This document shows positions 1 through 5,726 of a stretch of DNA of 8,300 nucleotides, in pieces. A model generated the notes under the pieces. It did not search any database, was not told the origin of the DNA, and saw only the letters and a program-made list of their open reading frames with translations. The position numbers and the translations under genes are program-made. The first letter of the stretch is position 1. Each line of letters opens with the position of its first letter. The DNA comes from Bacteroidales bacterium M5 (lineage in GTDB: Bacteria; Bacteroidota; Bacteroidia; Bacteroidales; Muribaculaceae): contig LUJP01000093.1 in NCBI GenBank assembly GCA_001689535.1, positions 6,161 to 14,460 on the forward strand, written 5' to 3'.

Positions 1-71
1 AAAATTATACATAATGTTAACTATTCTTCACCTTTTCCATTCTCGGGGCCGGCGGGCGGATTCCGGCGGAG

Positions 72-119
72 CCGGGACCGGGACCTTACGGACTCTACGG
101 ACATTACCGACTTGCGGAC
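72..119. repeat. Degenerate CGGAC short repeat cluster
   Basis: The motif (C)GGAC recurs at 75-78, 81-84, 90-93, 99-102 and 116-119, with a one-base variant CGAC at 108-111. The spacing is 6, 9, 9, 9 and 8 bp. Units at 87-95 (TACGGACTC) and 96-104 (TACGGACAT) are nearly identical, and 105-113 is a third, more diverged copy. This looks like a decayed 9-bp tandem repeat. The multiple-of-three period could reflect former coding sequence on the minus strand, but no gene can be supported there now. Confidence 0.45.
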
Positions 120-223
120 TTTTCCGGTGATGACAGTCTGAGCGGCCGCGAGATTTTTCAGCTTTAAGTTCTTTTAAGAAATCCTGTTTTAGAATCTCCA
201 ATAACCTATTGCATGAGATTTGG

Positions 224-254
224 CAAAATTAACGATATCATCTCAGTTCGCAAC
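224..254 (-). promoter_or_regulatory. Candidate Bacteroidetes-type promoter, minus strand
   Basis: Read on the minus strand, TAATTTTG (plus positions 231 to 224) matches the -7 consensus TAnnTTTG exactly. GTTG (plus 254 to 251) stands in for the -33 TTTG with one mismatch. The 19-bp gap is in the usual range. Transcription would run leftward from about position 217, away from the peptidase gene. The product is unknown: no good reading frame follows within the window, so it would serve a gene beyond the left edge or a small RNA. AT-rich sequence yields such matches by chance, so support is modest. Confidence 0.35.
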
Positions 255-513
255 ACATTTCATCAAATATTTTCCGATTTTAACACTTTTCTCGCCGTTT
301 TTGGGGGATCTTTGCTTGCAACATGCTAAAAAAAGTGGGGTTTCAGCGTCATTTTGATTGCAGAAGGGTCGGAAAAGGTCCGAATATATCATTTTGCAAG
401 AGAAAGCGCAGGTTTCACGGCATTATGACAGCCCGCGGCAAGCTATAACTTAATTTTACTTAACGGAAATGCGGCGTGTTTTTACACCTAATTATTATAT
501 AGGATCGTGGAGC

Positions 514-570
514 GTCGGCTTACTGGGAGGGTCGGCTTACTGGGAGGGTCGGCTTACTGGGAGGGTCGGC
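514..570. repeat. 17-bp tandem repeat, three copies
   Basis: The unit GTCGGCTTACTGGGAGG occurs three times without a mismatch at 514-530, 531-547 and 548-564, followed by a partial copy (GTCGGC) at 565-570. The 17-bp period is not a multiple of three and lies in no reading frame, so it is not coding. The unit is related in inverted orientation to the 22-bp repeats at 622-775: the reverse complement of the 22-bp unit aligns with it once five bases (CTGGC) are removed. Perfect copies indicate recent expansion or ongoing homogenisation. Confidence 0.9.
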
Positions 571-644
571 GTCCTCGCCGTCCGATCTTTTTGATAGGTA
601 TGACGGAGAATAGATTGAATGGACGGCCGGAGGCCGACCTTCCC
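559..644. repeat. Inverted repeat, hairpin-forming centre of the arrays
   Basis: The left arm at 559-583 begins GGGAGGGTCGGC and ends GCCGTCC. The right arm at 621-644 begins GGACGGC and ends GCCGACCTTCCC. The outer 12 bases pair with one mismatch and the inner 7 pair perfectly, with a short imperfect patch between. The loop is about 37 nt (584-620) and contains a T5 run. In RNA or single-stranded DNA this would form a stable hairpin. The tandem units on both sides would offer alternative, shifted pairings. There is no T tract after the right arm, so a simple intrinsic terminator is unlikely. Confidence 0.6.
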
Positions 645-775
645 AGTGCCAGAAGCTGACCGTCACAGTGCCAGAAGCTGACCGTCACAGTGCCAGAAGC
701 TGACCGTCACAGTGCCAGAGGCCGACCTTCCCAGTGCCAGAAGCTGACCGTCACAGTGTCGGAGGCCGACCTTTC
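622..775. repeat. 22-bp tandem repeat array, seven units
   Basis: Seven consecutive 22-bp units are present: 622-643, 644-665, 666-687, 688-709, 710-731, 732-753 and 754-775. Units two, three, four and six are identical (type A: CAGTGCCAGAAGCTGACC followed by GTCA). Units one, five and seven share a linked set of changes (type B: GAGGCCGACCTTC or TTTC in the second half), giving the order B-A-A-A-B-A-B. The last four units also read as a 44-bp A-B unit present twice (688-731 and 732-775). The array is non-coding and ends about 45 bp before the -7 element of the peptidase gene, so it could affect that promoter. Twenty-two bp is about two helical turns, so successive units face nearly the same side of the DNA. 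Confidence 0.9.
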
Positions 776-792
776 CGGAGGAGCTTCACGGA

Positions 793-827
793 TTTTATGT
801 ATATTATTATAAATATTATTATATTTG
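793..827 (+). promoter_or_regulatory. Candidate promoter for the peptidase gene
   Basis: TATATTTG at 820-827 matches the Bacteroidetes -7 consensus TAnnTTTG exactly. Upstream, TTTTA at 793-797 is a poor stand-in for the -33 TTTG, at a slightly long spacing of about 22 bp. Transcription would start near 834 and give a leader of roughly 15 nt before the ATG at 849. The position argues against the alternative TTG start at 825, which lies inside the -7 element. Confidence 0.5.
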
Positions 828-848
828 CGGTATAATAATCAATTTGCC

Positions 849-2270
849 ATGATCAATAAGCCATTCATCATCGCGGCCATAGCAGCTATGGCCGTATTGT
901 CGCCCGCCAATTGCCCGGCAGCACAGCCGGCAGCCAAAGGGAGCCTCTCGCCGGAACTCTTAGAGCAGCTTCGCGCCAATTACACGCCCTCCGCACCGGA
1001 AAAGGCCCTGCGCAACGCGCTGGCAGCCAACCCCATCGACGCACTCGCCGGAAACGCCGATGCCCTCTCCCGCCCGGTTGACTACAAGCATTTCACCCAC
1101 CGCGTGCCCTCGAAGGGTATCACCAACCAGCGCTCGTCGGGCCGCTGCTGGCTGTTCACGGGCCTGAACGTGCTACGCGCGCAGATGATGAACAAACATA
1201 ACCTGCCAATGCTCGAGCTCTCGCAGAACTACAACTTCTTCTACGACCAGCTTGAGAAGGCCAACCTTTTCCTTCAGGCTGTGGCAGAGACCGCCGCCGA
1301 CCCGATGGACTCGCGCCGGGTGGAATGGCTGTTCAAGAATCCTCTGAGCGACGGCGGACAGTTTACCGGCCTGAGCGACAACATTATGAAATATGGAGTG
1401 GTACCCGCCGAGGCGATGCCCGAAACGGCATCAAGCAACGCCACTTCAGGCCTGAACCGCGCGCTGTCCACGCTTCTGCGCCGCGACGGTCTGGCACTGC
1501 GCCAGATGAAAGCCAAGGGAGCCACCGACGCCCAGATGCAGACGGAAATCAACCGCATGCTTGGCGATGTGTATCACGTGCTGGCACAGACCCTCGGACA
1601 GCCGCCGGTGGAATTCACCTGGACACGCCGCACCGCAGCAGGCACCGAAGTAGACACCCGCACCTACACTCCGCAGGAGTTCTACCGCGAGTACGCCGGC
1701 AACAATCTGAAGGACAACTACGTGATGCTGATGAACGACCCCTCGCGCCCCTACTGGAAGCTCTATGAGATAGACCTCGACCGCCACACGTTCGACGGCA
1801 AGAACTGGACCTACGTGAACCTGCCCGTGGACGAAATCAAGAAAATGGCAATAGCATCGCTCGCCGACTCCACAGCGATGTACTTCTCATGCGACGTGGG
1901 CAAAGACTTCAACCGCAAGCGCGGACTCCTTGACCCCGACAACTACGACTACGGCTCGCTGCTGGGCGTAGACATGAAGATGGACAAGGCCGACCGCATA
2001 CGCTCGTTTGCCTCCGCATCGTCGCACGCAATGACCCTCGTGGCCGTGAACCTGGACAAGAACGGCAAGCCTGACCGCTGGATGGTGGAGAACAGCTGGG
2101 GCCCCGGCGTGAACGACGGCCACCTGGTGATGACCGACCCCTGGTTTGACGAATACATGTTCCGCCTGGTGGTCGACCGCAAATATGTTCCGGCCAAAGT
2201 GCTCAAAGTGCTCGAGCAGCAGCCCTCCGTGCTCCCCGCATGGGACCCGATGTTCGCCCCCGAAAACTGA
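849..2270 (+). CDS. pepC: Secreted aminopeptidase C / bleomycin hydrolase-type cysteine peptidase
   Basis: This is a papain-like peptidase of family C1B, which removes N-terminal residues from peptides. From the ATG at 849 the protein has 473 residues. All catalytic parts are visible: oxyanion Gln94 and nucleophile Cys100 in NQRSSGRCWLF, His393 in SSHAMT, and Asn415 in VENSWG. Family members usually have about 440-450 residues, and the excess here is N-terminal: Lys4, a hydrophobic stretch at 5-17, then small residues to about 25, which is a signal peptide. Cys22 follows Asn, so a lipobox is unlikely; periplasmic or secreted location is inferred. An in-frame TTG at 825 would add eight residues before the signal peptide but overlaps the -7 promoter element, so ATG 849 is preferred. 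The C-terminal arm keeps WDPM but ends FAPEN, where PepC enzymes typically end GALA. The gene appears monocistronic. The family assignment is firm; substrate and location are inferred. Confidence 0.93.
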   Translation: MINKPFIIAAIAAMAVLSPANCPAAQPAAKGSLSPELLEQLRANYTPSAPEKALRNALAANPIDALAGNADALSRPVDYKHFTHRVPSKGITNQRSSGRCWLFTGLNVLRAQMMNKHNLPMLELSQNYNFFYDQLEKANLFLQAVAETAADPMDSRRVEWLFKNPLSDGGQFTGLSDNIMKYGVVPAEAMPETASSNATSGLNRALSTLLRRDGLALRQMKAKGATDAQMQTEINRMLGDVYHVLAQTLGQPPVEFTWTRRTAAGTEVDTRTYTPQEFYREYAGNNLKDNYVMLMNDPSRPYWKLYEIDLDRHTFDGKNWTYVNLPVDEIKKMAIASLADSTAMYFSCDVGKDFNRKRGLLDPDNYDYGSLLGVDMKMDKADRIRSFASASSHAMTLVAVNLDKNGKPDRWMVENSWGPGVNDGHLVMTDPWFDEYMFRLVVDRKYVPAKVLKVLEQQPSVLPAWDPMFAPEN

Positions 2271-2283
2271 CGGCGCACGGCAA

Positions 2284-2315
2284 TTTGTCTGTTTAAGCAA
2301 TATTGACTATCTTAG
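2284..2315 (+). promoter_or_regulatory. Candidate promoter for the carboxynorspermidine synthase gene
   Basis: TTTG at 2284-2287 is an exact -33 match. TATCTTAG at 2308-2315 matches the -7 consensus TAnnTTTG except for one base. The 20-bp gap is ideal. Transcription would start near 2322, giving a leader of about 54 nt. This supports separate transcription from the peptidase gene, which ends only 14 bp upstream of the -33 element. No terminator hairpin is evident between the two genes. Confidence 0.55.
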
Positions 2316-2375
2316 CTGAACTTTCGTAACCGAAACTCAATTATATCCACGTAACCTCAAACTCTTCACTGAAAG

Positions 2376-3572
2376 ATGTCAAAAGTAATAATCATCGGCT
2401 GCGGCGGCGTGGGAACCGTAGTGGCCCACAAATGCGCCCAGAACCCCGAAGTGTTCACCGATATAGTGCTCGCCTCACGCACCCGCTCCAAGTGCGAGGA
2501 AGTGGCCCGCAAGATAGGCGGCGGACGCATAACCACCGACCAGGTCGACGCCGACTCCGTTGAGCAGCTGTGCGAGCTCTTCAACCGCCACAAACCCGAC
2601 ATAGTGATAAACGTGGCGCTCCCCTATCAGGACCTCACCATAATGGAAGCGTGCCTGAAATGCGGCGTGAACTATCTTGACACCGCCAACTACGAGCCCA
2701 AGGACGAGGCACACTTCGAGTACTCATGGCAGTGGGCCTACCGCAAACGCTTCGAGGACGCCGGCCTCACCGCCATACTGGGCTGCGGCTTCGACCCCGG
2801 AGTGTCGGCCGTATTCACCGCCTACGCCGCCAAGCACTATTTCAAGGAGATGGAATACCTTGATATCGTTGACTGCAACGCCGGCGACCACGGCAAAGCC
2901 TTCGCCACCAACTTCAACCCCGAGATAAACATCCGCGAGATAACCCAGAACGGCCGCTACTGGCAGGACGGCAAGTGGGTGACAACCGGCCCGCTGGAAA
3001 TACACAAGAGCCTCACCTACCCCAACATAGGCCCGCGCGAGAGCTATCTGCTGTATCACGAGGAGCTGGAGAGCCTGGTGCTGAACTTCCCCACCATAAA
3101 GCGTGCGCGCTTCTGGATGACATTCGGCCAGGAATACCTTACGCATCTGCGTGTGATCCAGGACATAGGCATGGCCCGCATCGACCCCATCGACTATCAG
3201 GGAATGAAAATCGTTCCGCTGCAGTTCCTCAAGGCCGTGCTCCCCAACCCGCAGGACCTCGGCGAGAACTATCACGGCGAGACCTCGATAGGATGCCGCA
3301 TATCAGGCGTGGACAAAGACAACCAGCACCTCACCTACTACATCTACAACAACTGCAGCCATGAGGAGGCTTACCGCGAGACCGGCTTGCAGGCCGTGAG
3401 CTACACCACCGGCGTGCCCGCCATGATAGGCGCCATGATGTTCCTCACCGGCAAATGGAATAAGCCGGGTGTGCACAACGTGGAGGAATTCGATCCCGAT
3501 CCCTTCATGGAGCAGCTCAACATACAGGGTCTTCCCTGGAACGAGGTGTTCAATCTCGACCTCGAAGTGTGA
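2376..3572 (+). CDS. Saccharopine dehydrogenase family protein, probable carboxynorspermidine synthase
   Basis: The 398-residue protein starts with a Rossmann dinucleotide-binding motif, GCGGVG at residues 8-13 after a beta-strand VIII, followed by ASRT near 34-37 where NADP-type cofactors bind in this family. Later patches (NVALPYQDL, GVNYLDTANYE, GCGFDPGVS) and the full length fit carboxynorspermidine synthase (dehydrogenase), which reductively joins aspartate semialdehyde to a diamine. With carboxynorspermidine decarboxylase this makes spermidine or norspermidine; gut Bacteroides use this route rather than S-adenosylmethionine decarboxylase. The enzyme should be cytosolic. The partner decarboxylase gene is not in this window. 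ATG 2376 is chosen because the Rossmann strand starts immediately after it; GAAAG just upstream is at best a weak ribosome site. Alternatives are saccharopine dehydrogenase or a related opine-type reductase, but length and motifs favour the polyamine enzyme. Confidence 0.85.
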   Translation: MSKVIIIGCGGVGTVVAHKCAQNPEVFTDIVLASRTRSKCEEVARKIGGGRITTDQVDADSVEQLCELFNRHKPDIVINVALPYQDLTIMEACLKCGVNYLDTANYEPKDEAHFEYSWQWAYRKRFEDAGLTAILGCGFDPGVSAVFTAYAAKHYFKEMEYLDIVDCNAGDHGKAFATNFNPEINIREITQNGRYWQDGKWVTTGPLEIHKSLTYPNIGPRESYLLYHEELESLVLNFPTIKRARFWMTFGQEYLTHLRVIQDIGMARIDPIDYQGMKIVPLQFLKAVLPNPQDLGENYHGETSIGCRISGVDKDNQHLTYYIYNNCSHEEAYRETGLQAVSYTTGVPAMIGAMMFLTGKWNKPGVHNVEEFDPDPFMEQLNIQGLPWNEVFNLDLEV

Positions 3573-3600
3573 CCCCGCGCCACATACCCTGACATATCAC

Positions 3601-3650
3601 CGCCGGCAGTGTCGACAGAAGAAAAAGAAAAACCGTCGACGCCGCCGGCG
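3601..3650 (+). terminator. Long hairpin, probable terminator after the carboxynorspermidine synthase gene
   Basis: The left arm at 3601-3616 (CGCCGGCAGTGTCGAC) pairs with the right arm at 3635-3650 (GTCGACGCCGCCGGCG) over 16 positions, with a single A-C mismatch and one G-U wobble. The 18-nt loop is almost all purine (AGAAGAAAAAG then AAAAACC). The following TGTTATTAAT is T-rich but not a proper T tract. The hairpin lies 28 bp past one stop codon and 34 bp before the next start. It may terminate only partly, letting some transcription enter the lipoprotein gene, for which I find no promoter match. Confidence 0.6.
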
Positions 3651-3684
3651 TGTTATTAATCTGTAGCATAACCATCACGTCATC

Positions 3685-5070
3685 ATGGCAAAATCATCCA
3701 TCATCAGGCGCATAGTCACTGCCGCGGGATGCCTGGCGGCTCTCGGAAGCGCCCTCACCTCATGTTCGCCCGACCAGGTGAACCTGCTTTCAACCGTGCC
3801 CGACTCAGCTCCGGCCGTAATGACCTTCGACGCCGGACGCTTCTTTCCGCTCGCCGGACTGACGGCCGACGGTGCCGTTCTCACGGCCGAGAAATCCATA
3901 GCCGGGTCGCCCTTCGACCTCTCGCCGCTCGGCACCGAGGGCTACAACGCACTGATGCACAGCATAGACGGCAGCCATCTGGTGTTCTTTGTAGACGCAC
4001 GTCGCACACCCTTCCTCACGTTTGAGATCACCGACCAGAAAGCCTTCGAGAAATTCGTCGGCAAATACGGCGACCCCGAATCGTCGCAGGGATTCAAGAC
4101 CTGGACCGCCCCCGACGGCCTGAATATAACCATGCGCGGCGTGCAGGGATGGATAAGCCGCGACCCACAGCCCGGCGCATCGCTCAAGGCTGTGCTCGAC
4201 GCCGCCGCACAGCAGTCGGTAATGCAGTCTATCGGCGTAGCCAACGCCCTGCAGGACAACTCGCAGCTGTTCAACTTCGAGCTTAACACCGGCGGCGAAT
4301 ACCGCATCATGGCCCAGGGCATGGAAGACTCCGAACGCCTCGGAATCGACTTCCGCGCCATGAAGCCCGACGGCGAACTGATGGAACTCACCCAGACGCA
4401 GACCGTAGCCGAGGATTTCCTGCGCTATACAGGTCCCGAAATGACCATAGTTGCGGCAGCAGGACTCAGGCCCGAATTCACCTCGTCGGTTGACTGGAAC
4501 ACCGTGGCCACCGCCGTAGAGAACATGACCGGACTCGGAGCCTCACCCCTCACGATGCTTGCACCGCTCATGGCCGACGTAGACGGCACCGTGGCTCTGG
4601 CAATGGGCCCGGTGAGTGAAGAGGCCTGGGAAGAACCCTCGCTCGCCACATGGCACATCATGCTCATGGCCCACATGCCCATGGAGAAAATCCGCTCCGC
4701 GCTTGACACCTTCTCGGGTTACTTTGCCTTAGGAGGCCTCAAAACCGCCACCGACCCGCAAACAGGCATGATGACAGTGCCCTTCTACGGCTCGACACTC
4801 CGCATGGGACCAGTGGACGGCTACCTCGCCATATCCAACACTCCGCTGCAGCCCGTGGAGCAGAACTCGCTCACCCCGGTGTTCAACGGCAAGCAGGGAG
4901 CCCTCTCCGCCAAGCTGCCGGCGCTTGACTTCGTTCCCGGCATGCAGAAAGGCATGAACATAGAAATGCAGCTTGAGACACAGCGGCTCTACGTGAGGCT
5001 GATGCCCGTTGACAAGACATCGCCCGCGCTCGGCTCCGTGCTGGGACTGCTCGTCACCTTAGCCCTATGA
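3685..5070 (+). CDS. Putative lipoprotein of unknown function, encoded with an ABC transporter
   Basis: The 461-residue protein begins with a lipoprotein signal: basic residues RR at 8-9, a hydrophobic stretch at 10-24, and the lipobox LTSC with Cys27 as the lipidated residue. The next residues are SPDQ, without the acidic cluster reported for surface-exported Bacteroidetes lipoproteins, so a periplasm-facing anchor is the better guess. I do not recognise a catalytic motif. The mature start (LLSTVPDSAPAVMTFDAGRF) and the long beta-rich body resemble large Bacteroidetes lipoproteins of the DUF4836 kind, but this is only a pattern impression. There are no transmembrane segments beyond the signal; the last 15 residues are mildly hydrophobic. 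The stop overlaps the next ATG (ATGA, 5067-5070), so translation is probably coupled to the ABC ATPase, and a shared envelope role is inferred. Confidence 0.75.
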   Translation: MAKSSIIRRIVTAAGCLAALGSALTSCSPDQVNLLSTVPDSAPAVMTFDAGRFFPLAGLTADGAVLTAEKSIAGSPFDLSPLGTEGYNALMHSIDGSHLVFFVDARRTPFLTFEITDQKAFEKFVGKYGDPESSQGFKTWTAPDGLNITMRGVQGWISRDPQPGASLKAVLDAAAQQSVMQSIGVANALQDNSQLFNFELNTGGEYRIMAQGMEDSERLGIDFRAMKPDGELMELTQTQTVAEDFLRYTGPEMTIVAAAGLRPEFTSSVDWNTVATAVENMTGLGASPLTMLAPLMADVDGTVALAMGPVSEEAWEEPSLATWHIMLMAHMPMEKIRSALDTFSGYFALGGLKTATDPQTGMMTVPFYGSTLRMGPVDGYLAISNTPLQPVEQNSLTPVFNGKQGALSAKLPALDFVPGMQKGMNIEMQLETQRLYVRLMPVDKTSPALGSVLGLLVTLAL

Positions 5071-5726
5071 TTGACAGCATAACACTTGACAACATACTGC
5101 CGCGCGCTTTCGCCGGTATGGAAAATGACGAACCGGTGAAAACGTCCCAGGTATGGCTGAAGCGGATAAGTTTCAGCCGTCCCGGCTTCTATATGGTCGA
5201 GGCCGAATCGGGAGCCGGCAAATCGTCGATGTGCAGCTTCATCTACGGCTCGCGCGGCGACTACAGCGGCGACATCTTCTTCGACGGACGCTCCGTGAGA
5301 CAGATCGGCACCGATGAATGGTGCCGTCTGCGGCAGCGCGCCATAGCCTACCTGCCCCAGGAGCTGATGCTGTTTCCCGAACTCACCGTGATGGACAACA
5401 TCGAGATAAAGAACCGCCTCACCCGCCATAAATCCGAGCGCTGGATTCTCGAGACCCTCGCGGCTCTGGGAATCGAGAAGAAAGCCGCAGTGCCTGCCGG
5501 ACAACTCTCGGTGGGCCAGCAACAGCGTGTGGCGATAGTGCGCGCGCTCTGCCAGCCGTTCAACTTCCTGCTTCTCGACGAGCCCGTAAGCCACCTCGAC
5601 GAGCGCAACAACGCCGCCGTGGCACGCATCATAGAGACCGAGGCACGCGAGAACCACGCCGCAGTGATAGCCACCTCCGTCGGCAACAAGATTCAATTAC
5701 CGTTCACCACCACAGTATGCCTATGA
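5067..5726 (+). CDS. ABC transporter ATP-binding protein (LolD/MacB-like), lacking the H-loop histidine
   Basis: This 219-residue protein, the usual size of LolD-type ATPases, powers a membrane transporter or mechanotransmitter from the cytoplasmic side. The motifs in order are Walker A AESGAGKS (46-53), Q-loop Gln98 in AYLPQE, signature LSVGQQQR (147-154, Val replacing the usual second Gly), Walker B LLLDEP (168-173, catalytic Glu172) and D-loop SHLD (175-178). Where THD is expected after the last beta-strand, the sequence reads VIATSVGN, so Ser204 occupies the switch-histidine position. The N-terminal 30 residues diverge from the usual nucleotide-binding start. The start codon overlaps the lipoprotein stop, and its own stop overlaps the permease ATG, both as ATGA. 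ABC membership is certain; the substrate is not known. Hydrolysis may be slow or altered, though Glu172 is intact. Confidence 0.92.
   Translation: MIDSITLDNILPRAFAGMENDEPVKTSQVWLKRISFSRPGFYMVEAESGAGKSSMCSFIYGSRGDYSGDIFFDGRSVRQIGTDEWCRLRQRAIAYLPQELMLFPELTVMDNIEIKNRLTRHKSERWILETLAALGIEKKAAVPAGQLSVGQQQRVAIVRALCQPFNFLLLDEPVSHLDERNNAAVARIIETEARENHAAVIATSVGNKIQLPFTTTVCL

Larger units (their letters stand above)
1..513. other. Gene-free region left of the repeat block
   Basis: No convincing coding region is seen on either strand. Positions 45-85 are very GC-rich, whereas about 160-500 is AT-rich with several T runs, so composition changes sharply inside the region. The only regulatory signal I can support is a minus-strand promoter match near 224-254. 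Small hairpins exist (369-383 with a 5-bp stem; 476-487 GTGT/ACAC around four T), but they are too weak to call terminators or RNA genes. No tRNA or rRNA was recognised. A minus-strand ATG at 12 runs off the left edge with only four codons visible, so a leftward gene beginning there is possible but cannot be judged. Confidence 0.5.

Noticed and set aside
21..188. Minus-strand open stretch of about 56 codons, containing a 27-codon frame from ATG at 104
   Set aside because: It has no good start near the candidate promoter, and its composition is driven by the GC-rich CGGAC repeats. It is rich in Ser, Arg and Pro with no recognisable pattern, so it is likely a chance frame.
514..775. CRISPR array
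   Set aside because: Units are directly contiguous 17- and 22-bp tandem repeats with no unique spacers, and no cas genes are nearby.
622..775. Replication-origin iterons
   Set aside because: There is no DnaA box, replication gene or plasmid context. The neighbours are ordinary chromosomal genes.
849..926. Lipoprotein signal at Cys22 of the peptidase
   Set aside because: The residues before Cys22 (PAN) do not fit the lipobox; an ordinary signal peptide explains the N-terminus better.
5067..5696. Long open frames on the opposite strand of the ABC ATPase and other genes
   Set aside because: They are antisense shadows of strongly biased GC-rich codons. The plus-strand frames carry clear family motifs, whereas the antisense frames carry none.
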